Positions 34,667 to 43,676 are shown, numbered from the stretch's first letter. The stretch is 64,000 nt of DNA from an uncultured Victivallales bacterium (GCA_944391115.1 CALXSJ010000007.1:93169-157168); one strand, 5' to 3'. Notes: a model not told the origin generated them from the sequence alone. Numbers and translations are program-made.

Positions 34667-35332
34667 TCATGACTCCGTATTGAGCAGTTTGGAAAGCAGT
34701 GCGGGAAAATTGGGTCCTTCAAGCGTGCCCATGCCGGGATACGGGTAGCCGTGCGTGATGCTGTCTCCGAAGCAGACCAGGCGCGAGCAGTCGAAGCGGT
34801 TGTCGCGCAGCGCTAGATATGCCAGCGCGGCGATGAAGCGGTAACCGTCCTCGGTCGGATGCGCGCCGTCCTTCGTTCCGGAATTGGCTTCATTCCGGAT
34901 GAGGCTGCGTCTGTCGGCTCCGACCATGCCGGTTTCGGTGAAAATATGAAACAGATCCAGAAACGGGACGGCAAGACGTGCGGCCAGAGAGCGCATTCCC
35001 GCGGCATAACCGGCGATCTGCGGATTGAGTTCGGCATCCGGCGGCAGGTTGAAATCATAGCGTTCGATCACTTCCGGGGCAAAGACGGGAGGCGGTGCGA
35101 TCAGAAGGACGTCCGCGTCCGTCTCGCGGATCGCCGCAATCATGGCTTCGAGATTGGCGAGAAACTCCGCACGCGGCACGAGGGCGCGCGGATTGACCGC
35201 GTCGTTGGTGCCGCAGAGAACGGTGACGCAGGTGGGGGCGTGTGCAAGCACGTCGCGCCTCATACGTCTGCGCATTGCCGATGTATTGTCGCCGGGATAG
35301 CCGGCATGTATGACTTCGTTTTTCATTTTCAT
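34667..35332 (-). CDS. SGNH/GDSL-family hydrolase, circularly permuted
   Basis: All four SGNH blocks are present in the 221-residue protein but in the order II, III, V, I. The Gly block HAGYPGDNTS is at the very start (G14), CGTND at 40-44, DGAHPTEDGY (D155, H158) at 155-164, and the nucleophile block CFGDSITHG (S191) at 187-195, near the C-terminus. In normal members the GDS block is first. The C-terminal ALLSKLLNTES would join naturally onto the N-terminal NEVIHAGYPGD, as in an unpermuted relative. No GDS-encoding frame lies upstream: the frame is closed by a TGA shortly before the ATG. The substrate is unknown; esters of sugars or lipids are typical. It has no signal peptide. Confidence 0.85.
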   Translation of the reverse strand: MKMKNEVIHAGYPGDNTSAMRRRMRRDVLAHAPTCVTVLCGTNDAVNPRALVPRAEFLANLEAMIAAIRETDADVLLIAPPPVFAPEVIERYDFNLPPDAELNPQIAGYAAGMRSLAARLAVPFLDLFHIFTETGMVGADRRSLIRNEANSGTKDGAHPTEDGYRFIAALAYLALRDNRFDCSRLVCFGDSITHGYPYPGMGTLEGPNFPALLSKLLNTES

Positions 35333-35442
35333 GGCCCCGTGTTCCGCAGCGTGTCCGCATGTGCCGGAGTGTATTGCCGTTCATCCTGTCCGGGAAAACG
35401 CCGCAATCCGTCAATATATTTCACAAATGCCTGAGATTCAAC

Positions 35443-35471
35443 TTGATTTTTCATGAAAAGAAGGTTAGATT
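35443..35471 (+). promoter_or_regulatory. Possible promoter of the 35553 lipoprotein gene
   Basis: TTGATT, 17-base spacer, TAGATT, immediately followed by TATAAT at 35471-35476, which could serve as an alternative -10 box. Confidence 0.4.
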
Positions 35472-35552
35472 ATAATCCGGTCCGGTCGGGGTGCCCCGAC
35501 AAACGTACAGGCGCGTGCCGGAACATGAATTAAAATCGCAAAGAATCTTGCA

Positions 35553-35945
35553 ATGACGAAAACACTCCTTTCTCTTCTTCTGTGTCTGTCCGCCGCCTTG
35601 TTTTCCGCCTCCTGCGCCACGGTGAACAATGACCGCCCGCTTTCCGATCTGGTCATGCACATGGCCAGACACGTCGGCGGAAATGTCAACGCCCTGATGC
35701 TTCCGGATCCTGTTCGCGCCAGCGAGGGCGTTTCCATGATGATTGAAGGCCGCGAGGTGGCGTTTTACAAGTATGACCTGAATTTTTCCAAGCAGCGGCG
35801 GAAACTGGAGCATATCAAGGAGACAGGTGTGCTTTACATCAGCGGCATCCCGTTTGAAGCGGAAGTGAACGGTTCGTTCGTAATGATCGATCACGCGACA
35901 AATCTCAAGAAGAAGGAATTGATCAAGGCGTTCCGGAGTTTTTAA
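35553..35945 (+). CDS. Predicted lipoprotein of unknown function
   Basis: The 130-residue protein has a signal peptide (MTKTLLSLLLCLSAALF) and lipobox SASC. The mature part contains VMHMARHVGGNVNALMLPDP and an IEGREVAFYKYDLN segment, with KKKELIKAF at the end; no family is recognised. It is probably a small envelope lipoprotein. It has its own predicted promoter and is followed by ppdK after 79 bases of AT-rich DNA. Confidence 0.75.
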   Translation: MTKTLLSLLLCLSAALFSASCATVNNDRPLSDLVMHMARHVGGNVNALMLPDPVRASEGVSMMIEGREVAFYKYDLNFSKQRRKLEHIKETGVLYISGIPFEAEVNGSFVMIDHATNLKKKELIKAFRSF

Positions 35946-36024
35946 CTTTTCAGTTCTAGAAAAGAAAAATTATATATTTTTGTAATTATCAATCCGTCTA
36001 TCAACCAAAAAGAAAGGAAAAGAC

Positions 36025-38781
36025 ATGGCTAAAACAGCCTCGAACAAGCGGAAATCGTCCTCCGCGGCGAAGAAGTATGTGTATCTCTTTGGAAAAGGGA
36101 TGTCCGACGGAAACGCATCCATGAAGGAACTTCTCGGCGGAAAAGGAGCGAACCTTGCCGAAATGGCGAAACTGAATCTGCCTGTTCCCGCCGGCTTCAC
36201 GATCACGACCGAATGCTGCGTCGACTTCTTCAAATCCGGAATGCAGTATCCGTCCTGCCTGGAAAAACAGGTGAAGGAGGCTCTTGCGAAAGTTGAAAAG
36301 GCGATGGGAATGAAGTTCGGCGATCCGGCGAATCCGCTTCTGGTCTCCTGCCGCTCCGGCGCGCGCAGCTCCATGCCCGGCATGATGGAGACTGTTCTCA
36401 ACGTCGGGCTTTCCACCAAGACCATTCCCGGACTTGTCCGGAAGACGAAGAACGAGCGTTTCGTCTATGACGCCTACCGCCGTCTCATCATGATGTATTC
36501 CGATGTTGTGATGGAAAAAGCCGAGGGTATTGAACCCGCCGAAGGCAAGGGAATCCGCAAGCAGCTCGACGATCAGCTCGAAAAACTCAAGAAGGCCAAG
36601 AACTACGCTTCCGACACCGACCTCACCGTCGCGGATCTGAAGAAACTCTGCGAGGATTTCAAGAAAACGATCAGGAAGGTCCTCAAGGCGGAGTTTCCGG
36701 ACGATGCGGAAAAACAGCTCTGGGGCGGCATCGGCGCCGTGTTCAAAAGCTGGAACGGCAAGAAGGCCGTTTCCTACCGCCGTATCGAGGGCATTCCGGA
36801 TGACTGGGGCACCGCCGTCAACGTGCAGAGCATGGTTTTCGGCAACATGGGCGACAGTTCCGCCACCGGCGTGGCGTTCACACGCGATCCCGCCACCGGC
36901 GACAACAAGTTCTACGGCGAATGGCTCGTCAATGCGCAGGGCGAGGACGTCGTGGCCGGAACCCGCACCCCGAATCCGCTGAACGACGATACCAAGAACG
37001 AGCAGAACAAGAATCTCAAGTCCATGCAGGAGCTTCTTCCGAAGACCTACAAGGAGCTTGCTTCCATCCGCGCCAAGCTGGAAAAGCACTACAAGGACAT
37101 GCTCGATATCGAATTCACGATCCAGGAAGGCGTCCTTTACATGCTTCAGTGCCGCGTCGGCAAGAGAACTGGAACCGCCGCGCTCAACATGGCCATGGAC
37201 ATGCTGGAGGAGAAACTGATCGACAAGGCGACCGCCGTCACCAGAATCTCCCCGAACCAGCTGGATGAACTGCTCCATCCGATTCTCGATCCCAAGGCCG
37301 AAAAGAAAGCCGAAATCATCACCAAGGGACTGCCCGCGGGGCCCGGCGGAGCTGTCGGGAAAATCGTTTTCTCCTCGGAAAAGGCCGTTGCGCTCGCCGC
37401 AAAGGGCGTCAAATCGATTCTCGTCCGCGAAGAGACCAATCCCGAGGATGTCGAGGGCATGCGTGCCGCAGACGGCATCCTGACCGCGCGCGGCGGCATG
37501 ACCAGCCATGCGGCGCTTGTCTGCCGCGGCTGGGGAAAATGCTGCATTGTCGGCGCGGGAGACATGAAGATCGATGAGGCCAAAGGCACCTTCAAGGTCG
37601 GGAAATATTCCTTCAAGGAAGGGGATGTCATCAGCCTCAACGGCACAAAGGGCTACGCCTATGCGGGTGAGGTTAAGACAATGGATTCCAGCGAGAACCC
37701 CCGCTTCCAGAAGTTCATGAAGATCGCGGATTCCTTCCGCAAGCTCGGCGTCCGCGCGAATGCCGACACCCCGGCGGACGCACAGCGCGCAAGAGAGTTC
37801 GGCGCGGAAGGCATCGGACTCTTCCGCACGGAGCACATGTTCTACGGAAAAGGCGCGGAAAAACCGCTGTTCGCACTTCGCAAGATGATTCTGAGCGGCA
37901 CCCCCGCGGAACGCAAAAAAGCCGTTGACGAACTCTTCCCGTTCGTCAAGAAGGACATCAAGGCGACACTGGAATCCATGGCCGGACTCCCGGTGACGAT
38001 CCGTCTGCTCGATCCGCCGCTGCATGAGTTCATCCCGCACAGCCGCGACCAGCAGCAGGAGATTTCCAAAGCGCTGAAGATTTCCCATGACGAGTTCGTC
38101 AAACGTGCCGAATCCCTCAAGGAGAGCAATCCGATGATGGGGCACCGCGGCGTCCGTCTCGGCGTAACCTATCCAGAGGTCACCGAGATGCAGATCCGTG
38201 CGATTCTTGAAAGCGCCGCCGAACTGATCGCGGCGAAGAAGGCCTGCAAGCCCGAGATCATGATCCCGGTCACCTGCGATCCGAACGAACTCCGGAATCA
38301 GAAGGCGATCGTTGCGAAAGTGGCCGAAGAGGTCAAAAAGAAATTCAAGCTCAAAACGCTCGAATACATGGTCGGAACCATGATTGAGATTCCGCGCGCC
38401 GCCCTGCTTGCCGACAAGATGGCGGAAGAGGCGGAGTTCTTCTCCTTCGGGACCAACGACCTCACCCAGATGACCTTCGGATTCAGCCGTGACGACATCG
38501 GTTCCTTCCTCGGTGATTATCTGGATAAGAAGATCCTTGCAAGCGATCCCTTCCAGACCATCGATACCGAAGGCGTCGGTTCTCTGATCAAGTGCGCTGT
38601 GAACGGCGGACGGTCGACCCGGAAAAACCTCAAGGTCGGCATCTGCGGTGAACAGGGCGGTGAGCCGAAATCCGTGGCGTTCTGCCATGCTGTCGGCCTG
38701 AACTACGTCTCGTGCAGTCCGTTCCGCGTGCCGATCGCGCGCCTTGCGGCCGCGCAGGCGGCAATTGCGGCGAAGAAGTAA
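36025..38781 (+). CDS. ppdK: Pyruvate, phosphate dikinase
   Basis: The 918-residue enzyme interconverts pyruvate, ATP and phosphate with phosphoenolpyruvate, AMP and pyrophosphate. Its three domains are visible: the N-terminal ATP-grasp domain (LFGKGMSDGNASMKELLGGKGANL and RSGARSSMPGMMETVLNVGL), the central phosphohistidine domain with GGMTSHAALVCRGWGK, and the C-terminal PEP-binding TIM barrel (GLFRTEHMF, FSFGTNDLTQMTFGFSRDD, GICGEQGG). Length is typical of bacterial PPDK. It implies glycolysis or gluconeogenesis with pyrophosphate economy, common in anaerobes. An AAAGGAAAAG site precedes the ATG. Confidence 0.97.
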   Translation: MAKTASNKRKSSSAAKKYVYLFGKGMSDGNASMKELLGGKGANLAEMAKLNLPVPAGFTITTECCVDFFKSGMQYPSCLEKQVKEALAKVEKAMGMKFGDPANPLLVSCRSGARSSMPGMMETVLNVGLSTKTIPGLVRKTKNERFVYDAYRRLIMMYSDVVMEKAEGIEPAEGKGIRKQLDDQLEKLKKAKNYASDTDLTVADLKKLCEDFKKTIRKVLKAEFPDDAEKQLWGGIGAVFKSWNGKKAVSYRRIEGIPDDWGTAVNVQSMVFGNMGDSSATGVAFTRDPATGDNKFYGEWLVNAQGEDVVAGTRTPNPLNDDTKNEQNKNLKSMQELLPKTYKELASIRAKLEKHYKDMLDIEFTIQEGVLYMLQCRVGKRTGTAALNMAMDMLEEKLIDKATAVTRISPNQLDELLHPILDPKAEKKAEIITKGLPAGPGGAVGKIVFSSEKAVALAAKGVKSILVREETNPEDVEGMRAADGILTARGGMTSHAALVCRGWGKCCIVGAGDMKIDEAKGTFKVGKYSFKEGDVISLNGTKGYAYAGEVKTMDSSENPRFQKFMKIADSFRKLGVRANADTPADAQRAREFGAEGIGLFRTEHMFYGKGAEKPLFALRKMILSGTPAERKKAVDELFPFVKKDIKATLESMAGLPVTIRLLDPPLHEFIPHSRDQQQEISKALKISHDEFVKRAESLKESNPMMGHRGVRLGVTYPEVTEMQIRAILESAAELIAAKKACKPEIMIPVTCDPNELRNQKAIVAKVAEEVKKKFKLKTLEYMVGTMIEIPRAALLADKMAEEAEFFSFGTNDLTQMTFGFSRDDIGSFLGDYLDKKILASDPFQTIDTEGVGSLIKCAVNGGRSTRKNLKVGICGEQGGEPKSVAFCHAVGLNYVSCSPFRVPIARLAAAQAAIAAKK

Positions 38782-38803
38782 GACAGCTTCTTCCGCGATG
38801 CGG

Positions 38804-38840
38804 AAATACCCTCACGGCAGCGATGCACGGAGGGTATTTT
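38804..38840 (+). terminator. Terminator after ppdK
   Basis: AAATACCCTC pairs with GAGGGTATTT (10 bp, 16-base loop), with a short T run at the end. It lies 22 bases after the ppdK stop. Confidence 0.6.
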
Positions 38841-38883
38841 CATGTACCGGCAGGACGGAACTTTTCAGAAAGGAGCTTTTCAA

Positions 38884-39321
38884 ATGGAACTTGTGATTGA
38901 AAGTGGCAGACGGAATGAGATGATTGATATCACGGCGCAGATCAATCGTGCGCTTCCGCGCAGTCTGCGGTGCGGGATCTGTCTGGTGCATTGCCCGCAC
39001 ACGACCGCAGGACTGACCGTGAATGAAAATGCCGATCCGGATGTGAAACATGACCTTCTTGCAAAGCTGGATGCGCTGATCCCCCATCACGAGAATTATT
39101 ACCTCCATGGAGAAGGCAACAGCGCCGCGCATCTGAAATCCACCCTCACGGGAGTGAGCCTGACATTGCCGGTGGTAAACGGACGCCTTCATCTCGGAGT
39201 CTGGCAGGGGGTGTACTTCTGCGAATTCGACGGTCCGCGCACACGGCGGGTGGAACTCTTTTTCCTGGAGGCCCGTCCCGAATCGTTTTCCGGTCCGGCT
39301 GAAGGAAGTGCGGGCTTGTAA
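38884..39321 (+). CDS. YjbQ/UPF0047 family protein
   Basis: The 145-residue protein belongs to the YjbQ family, with CPHTTAGLTVNENADPDV (about residues 37-54) and HGEGNSAAHLKSTLTG, whose His residues form the conserved site, and WQGVYFCEFDGPR near the end. Members have been linked to weak thiamine-phosphate synthase activity, but the physiological role is unsettled. AAGGAG lies nine bases before the ATG at 38884; an upstream start at 38842 would begin inside the ppdK terminator. Confidence 0.9.
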   Translation: MELVIESGRRNEMIDITAQINRALPRSLRCGICLVHCPHTTAGLTVNENADPDVKHDLLAKLDALIPHHENYYLHGEGNSAAHLKSTLTGVSLTLPVVNGRLHLGVWQGVYFCEFDGPRTRRVELFFLEARPESFSGPAEGSAGL

Positions 39322-39357
39322 ATGCTGCAGCGCAGTCGGAAACCGGATTTAAAAAGA

Positions 39358-39431
39358 TGGCTGCCCGACCTGGACTCGAACCAAGACAAACTGAACCAGA
39401 ATCAGTTGTGCTACCATTACACCATCGGGCA
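39358..39431 (-). tRNA. tRNA-Gln (anticodon CTG)
   Basis: A complete cloverleaf on the minus strand: acceptor TGCCCGA/TCGGGCA, D arm GTGT..GCAC, anticodon stem ACTGA/TCAGT with loop TTCTGGT (anticodon at 39397-39399), T arm CTTGG/CCAGG with TTCGAGT loop, discriminator G and encoded CCA. The U1-A72 pair is typical of bacterial tRNA-Gln. Confidence 0.95.
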
Positions 39432-39580
39432 AAGATTTTTGCAATGCATTTAATTTATTCAGTTTTTATTTTTTTTCAAATCGAAAACTGAAAATTTTGA
39501 TCTTTTTTCTTTCCGGCACTGCAGGAAACAATACTCTGCCGCGGCACAATGGGAAAATTGTTTTAAAAAAGGAAGCCGCC

Positions 39581-39609
39581 TTGAAAAAAAAGGAAAACGC
39601 GGCAATATT
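39581..39609 (+). promoter_or_regulatory. Possible promoter of the kinase gene
   Basis: TTGAAA, 17-base spacer, AATATT. The surrounding 39432-39661 stretch is AT-rich with no gene. Confidence 0.35.
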
Positions 39610-39630
39610 ACAAAGGGGATTCGCTTTTAC

Positions 39631-39649
39631 TTGAAACAGCGCGTTTCAA
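39631..39649 (+). promoter_or_regulatory. Inverted repeat in the kinase gene leader
   Basis: TTGAAAC and GTTTCAA form a perfect 7-bp inverted repeat with a five-base loop, ending just before the CGGAGG ribosome site. It could be an operator or a translational hairpin. Confidence 0.4.
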
Positions 39650-39661
39650 CCGGAGGTTTTC

Positions 39662-41887
39662 ATGCGGTTCAGGTGTCCATTCTGTTTTTACGCGATCAAT
39701 GCGGATGAATCGACGCGCGGTTACAGTATGACCTGCCCGAGCTGCGCAAAAACCGTCAAGGTTCCCGTCGGGCGCTTCGAGGACGGCTGCATCATCGGCG
39801 ATTTTCTGATCAAGTCGAAAATCGGGGAAGGTTCCATCGGCGCGGTTTACCTTGCCACGCAGCTTTCGCTGGAACGCCAGGTGGCGCTCAAGATACTTTC
39901 TCCGGAATACAGCACACGGAAAGGCATCAACGATTTTCTGAACGAGGCGCGCGCCGCGGCAAAACTGAGCCATATCAACCTGGTGCAGTCCTTTGCCATC
40001 GGCGAAGAAGACAACATCTGTTATATGGCAATGACCTATGTCACCGGCGAGACGCTCCGGAAACGGATTCTCCGGGAAGGCAGAATTCCCGTTGACGAGT
40101 CGCTCCATATCATTCAGCAGGTGGCGGAGGCCCTTTATTACGCCTGGGAGGAAAGCCGCCTGATTCACCGGGACGTGAAGCCGGACAACATCATGATTAC
40201 CGAGGACGGGATTGTCAAGCTGACCGATCTCGGGCTCGCCATGCAGACCAGTGAGTGGCGCAAGGACATGGATATTTCCGGAAGTCCCTCCTACATGAGT
40301 CCGGAGCAGTTTGCCGGCGATCCGCTGGATACCCGCAGCGACATCTATTCGCTCGGCATCACGCTTTACCAGATGATTGCCGGAAAACTTCCGTTTGATG
40401 CGGAAACGGTGCGCAGCGTGGCGCACCAGCACTTTGAAGAAGAGGCTGTGCCGCTGAACAAGGTGGATTCCTCCGTTCCGCTTCCGGTCGCCCGTCTGGT
40501 CCGGAAAATGATGGAGAAAAATCCGGACGACCGCTACCGCAATATGGAGGAACTGCTGAATGACATCTGGAAAATCCGCCAGAAGACGGCCCCCGACCGA
40601 TCCCTTGTTCCGGAGGTTCACACGATTTCCCTGAAACGTCTGGATTACGGCATGCAGCATGAAACCACCGAGGCGAAGAAAAACGTCCTGAAACTGGAGG
40701 ACGAGATTCGGGAACGGCGGAAGTATCTCAGAATCCTGCTGGCCCTGATTCCCGTGGCCTTGATTCTCGGCGTCATTGTGACGCTTTACTGGTACGGCAA
40801 TACGCCGATCAACACTTCCGTGGAAATGCGTATTGCGCAGAAGACAGCTTATTTCAAGCGCTTTGCCGATGACGGCAGTCTGCCTCTGAAGGTGATTCAG
40901 GAGGAAGGGGAAAAAATCCTTGCGGAATTCGGCAAGCCTCGCAACCGCACGCAGCGCCTTATGCTGGACAACATTCGCTCGATTATGACCGATGCCGCTT
41001 ACAGGCGTTCCCGGCTGGAGAATCAAAATCTCCTGAACGCTCTGAAGAATGCCCGTAGGGACAATGCCGCGCTCAAGGCGGAGGGGGAACGGCTTTCCGT
41101 CAGAATGAAAGAGGCTGAAAACAAAGCCGTTGCGGCGGAGGAAACCGCCAGAACAAAAAAACTGTATGAGGAGAATCTGAAAAAGCTCGACACTTTGAAT
41201 ACTGCAATCCAGTCTCTGGAACGGGAGCGGAATGCGCTTCAGCAGCGGATTTCCTCCCTGGAGCTTACACTGGAGGAAAACTGGCGCGATGGGATCCGGA
41301 TGGAAATCATGAAACTCCGCCCGCAGCTGCGCCTGCGGGAGATCAGCGCGCTTCTCGCCGTGGAATCCGTTCAGTATCCGCGGCGCGCAGATTGGCTGAA
41401 CACGCTGGAGCAGGAAAATGTTTTTCTGATGCGCATTCTGGGAGACATTGCGGAAAGCGGCACACAGTATTCCGCAAAGGAACTGCCCGGACTGGGAAAG
41501 ATCATCATGATTTCCAGCGGATTCATCGACTACCAGGATCATGAAAACCGGGTCCGGCAGATGAAATGGGATCAGCTTCCCGCCGATGCCGCCTGGCGGA
41601 TTCTCTCCGGAAACCCTGCCTTTTCCACGCGGGAAAGGGAGGTCCGTGCGGGCCTGGAACTTCTGAAAGGGAAACTCGGCGCCGCGCAGACTGCCAATCC
41701 GACCAATCTGGAAATCAGCGCAATGATCCGGATTTATGCGCAGAATACAGCCAGGACCATGAAATACATGCTTCCGGAAAAACGCGCGGAAGCAGAGAAG
41801 CTGTACGAAAACGCTCTGGAAATTCTGAAGGGCGGCCTGGAATTCGACAGCATCAAATCGGATCTCTCCGCCATTCTGTCGCCTTGA
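39662..41887 (+). CDS. Membrane Ser/Thr protein kinase with N-terminal zinc ribbon
   Basis: The 741-residue protein starts with a CxxC..CxxC zinc ribbon (C5, C8, C25, C28). A Hanks-type kinase domain follows (about 46-305): GEGSIGAVYL loop, VALK (K77), HRDVKPDN (D171) and SPE (213-215). The metal-binding motif is DLG (D189) rather than DFG, which is common in this group. A single membrane helix lies at about 355-377, then an outer region with a long coiled coil (about 440-540) and a helical C-terminus. The kinase side is cytoplasmic, the coiled coil extracytoplasmic, suggesting an envelope sensor. No phosphatase gene is adjacent. CGGAGG precedes the ATG. Confidence 0.92.
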   Translation: MRFRCPFCFYAINADESTRGYSMTCPSCAKTVKVPVGRFEDGCIIGDFLIKSKIGEGSIGAVYLATQLSLERQVALKILSPEYSTRKGINDFLNEARAAAKLSHINLVQSFAIGEEDNICYMAMTYVTGETLRKRILREGRIPVDESLHIIQQVAEALYYAWEESRLIHRDVKPDNIMITEDGIVKLTDLGLAMQTSEWRKDMDISGSPSYMSPEQFAGDPLDTRSDIYSLGITLYQMIAGKLPFDAETVRSVAHQHFEEEAVPLNKVDSSVPLPVARLVRKMMEKNPDDRYRNMEELLNDIWKIRQKTAPDRSLVPEVHTISLKRLDYGMQHETTEAKKNVLKLEDEIRERRKYLRILLALIPVALILGVIVTLYWYGNTPINTSVEMRIAQKTAYFKRFADDGSLPLKVIQEEGEKILAEFGKPRNRTQRLMLDNIRSIMTDAAYRRSRLENQNLLNALKNARRDNAALKAEGERLSVRMKEAENKAVAAEETARTKKLYEENLKKLDTLNTAIQSLERERNALQQRISSLELTLEENWRDGIRMEIMKLRPQLRLREISALLAVESVQYPRRADWLNTLEQENVFLMRILGDIAESGTQYSAKELPGLGKIIMISSGFIDYQDHENRVRQMKWDQLPADAAWRILSGNPAFSTREREVRAGLELLKGKLGAAQTANPTNLEISAMIRIYAQNTARTMKYMLPEKRAEAEKLYENALEILKGGLEFDSIKSDLSAILSP

Positions 41888-42003
41888 GAACAATCCGGTG
41901 GAACCATTCCGCGCCTTTGCATGCCATTTCACAGACTGTTCCGCTTCGGCAGAATGCAGTCTGTCTTCTCCCGGAAACTTTCCGGAAATCTGCGGGAAGG
42001 GGA

Positions 42004-42032
42004 TTGAAAAACTCAATGGGTTGTGTTATCTT
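42004..42032 (+). promoter_or_regulatory. Sigma-70-like promoter of secG
   Basis: TTGAAA, 17-base spacer, TATCTT, about 65 bases before the secG ATG. Confidence 0.45.
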
Positions 42033-42097
42033 ATGACTTCTGTGGTTTTCGGATTTCGTTTTTTGCGTTTTTAACTTGACTGAGGATTTTTGGAGAC

Positions 42098-42547
42098 ATG
42101 TTGACTGTTATCAGTGCCATCATTTATGCGGCGGTTGTTTTAATCGCGGTTCTTCTGATCGTGTTAGTGCTTGTGCAGCCTTCCAAAGGCGGCGGATTCG
42201 GCTCCGCGTTCGGCGGTGTCGGCGAAAGTGTTTTCGGCGCCCAGGCGATGGGACAGCTTTCCAAGCTGACGATTGTTCTTCTTGCGTTATTCTTTGTCCT
42301 GACGCTGGCTCTTGCCGTGCTGACCGGTCACAAGGCCGCTTCCAAGTCCCTGATCTCGAAGGAAACGCCTGTCGCCGAGGCCCCCGTTGCGCCGGGCAAT
42401 GCTGCGGCGGCCGCCGTGGAGCAGGGGAAAGAAACGGCAGCGGCCTCTGCGGAGAAGGCGGAAAAGGCTGTTGCGGCACCGGTGAAAACGCTGGAGAAAA
42501 AAGCGGATTCCGCGGTTCCCGTTTCAAAGGCGCCGGCAAAAAAATAA
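42098..42547 (+). CDS. secG: SecG preprotein translocase subunit
   Basis: The 149-residue protein has two membrane helices (about 5-25 and 55-77) joined by the SecG loop GGGFGSAFGGVGESVFGAQA. SecG helps SecYEG and SecA move proteins across the inner membrane. The C-terminal 65 residues are an Ala/Lys/Glu-rich low-complexity tail, longer than in the E. coli protein, as often seen in PVC bacteria. GGAG lies five bases before the ATG. Confidence 0.93.
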   Translation: MLTVISAIIYAAVVLIAVLLIVLVLVQPSKGGGFGSAFGGVGESVFGAQAMGQLSKLTIVLLALFFVLTLALAVLTGHKAASKSLISKETPVAEAPVAPGNAAAAAVEQGKETAAASAEKAEKAVAAPVKTLEKKADSAVPVSKAPAKK

Positions 42548-42610
42548 ATTTTCCTTGCCGGGGCGGACGCTTGACCGCTTTCCGGCAGCCATACTGCGGG
42601 TTCGCGGTTT

Positions 42611-42720
42611 TTATTCAAAAAATTGTTTCGTGCAGGACTTCCAGTCCTGTCGCGGTCCAGTTGCATAAGCTGGCCGTCAGAGGCGAAATCACCGATATTC
42701 CGTGTGCACTGCACCGGGAG
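42611..42720 (+). repeat. Hairpin-rich dispersed repeat, copy 3 (hairpin A missing)
   Basis: This copy has the TTATTCAAAAAAT opening of copy 1, then goes straight to hairpin B (42632-42650) and C (42657-42673), skipping the block that carries hairpin A. It ends with hairpin D (42704-42714, GTGC/GCAC with loop ACT) and CGGGAG, as in copy 2. Several changes keep the stems paired. It lies between secG and the glycosyltransferase; 42721-42856 shows nothing else but a ribosome site. Confidence 0.82.
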
Positions 42721-42856
42721 TAGTTCATTTTGCGGTTTGTATTTCCTGACTTTCAGTGTATTTTCCCTGCGCGCATCGCATTATGCCGCTCGGGCAATGA
42801 AGAAGAGCCGGCAAGTACTCGCATTCACGGAGAATGACAACAAGAGGAGAGCAATT

Positions 42857-43627
42857 ATGCTGACAATTCTGCTGCCTAATTATAAGACTCCGGAGCTGAC
42901 GAAATTATGCTTGCGTTCCCTGCGCAAATATACAGATTGCAGCAGAATTCGCGTAATTGCTGTCGACAACGCTTCCGGAGATGAATCTCTTGCCTATCTG
43001 CGTTCCCTCTCCTGGATCAGGCTGCTTGAACGCTCTGAAGCCGAGATTCGCGGGATGTCTCCGCCGCTGATGCACTCATCCGCGCTGGATCTGGCTCTGC
43101 GGCAGGTTGATACGCCTTATGTGATTTCCATGCATACGGGCACCATTGTACATCATCCGGAATGGCTGGACTATCTGATGAAACATATAACCCGGTCGGA
43201 GAAAACAGCCGGAGTCGGGAGCTGGAAACTGGAAACGGTTCCTCTCTGGAAATCCATTGGAAAGGCTGTGGAGGACGGATTCAAAACTCTGATCGGCAGA
43301 AAGCATCATGAGTTCCGGTTTCTCCGGAGCCATTGCGCGCTTTACCGGACGGATCTCCTGAGGAAATATACAAAGGGATTCGGCGACGGAGAGTGTGCGG
43401 GAAGCTCCATCCACAAACATCTTCTGAATGCCGGTTATGAGCTTGAATTTCTGCCTGTGGCGGAACTTTCCCGCTACATGGATCATTTGAATCATGCCAC
43501 AATGATTCTGAATCCGGAACTTGCAGGACGGCGCACCTCCGGCGCAAAATCCTTCCGGAAACTCGGCAGCAAGCTGGATGCCGCGAATTACCAGAGGATT
43601 CTGGCGGACGATACCCTGGACAGCTGA
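42857..43627 (+). CDS. Family 2-like glycosyltransferase
   Basis: The 256-residue protein begins MLTILLPNYKTPELTKLCLR, the nucleotide-sugar binding start of GT-A fold family 2 enzymes, followed by VIAVDNASGDES. The usual DxD region is replaced by VISMHTGTIVHHPEW, and QxxRW is not evident, so the catalytic details are unclear. It is predicted soluble. The ATG at 42857 has AGAGGAGA six bases upstream; the frame extends much further upstream into the hairpin repeat and is rejected there. It probably modifies a surface polysaccharide; the acceptor is unknown. Confidence 0.78.
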   Translation: MLTILLPNYKTPELTKLCLRSLRKYTDCSRIRVIAVDNASGDESLAYLRSLSWIRLLERSEAEIRGMSPPLMHSSALDLALRQVDTPYVISMHTGTIVHHPEWLDYLMKHITRSEKTAGVGSWKLETVPLWKSIGKAVEDGFKTLIGRKHHEFRFLRSHCALYRTDLLRKYTKGFGDGECAGSSIHKHLLNAGYELEFLPVAELSRYMDHLNHATMILNPELAGRRTSGAKSFRKLGSKLDAANYQRILADDTLDS

Positions 43628-43676
43628 AGCCGTTTTTTTCTCCTTTTCCCACAGATCCCGTGTCTGGGAAAAACGT

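Noticed and set aside
36001..38688. An open frame of 895 codons antisense to ppdK
   Set aside because: The plus strand encodes a complete, motif-perfect PPDK. The antisense frame is a by-product of GC-rich codon use and its product has no recognisable domain. The same holds for the long frames opposite pheT, the sugar permease, the kinase, leuA, atpA and atpI.
42623..42856. Extended N-terminus of the glycosyltransferase
   Set aside because: The extra 78 codons run through the hairpin repeat; a good ribosome site and the conserved GT2 start lie at 42857.
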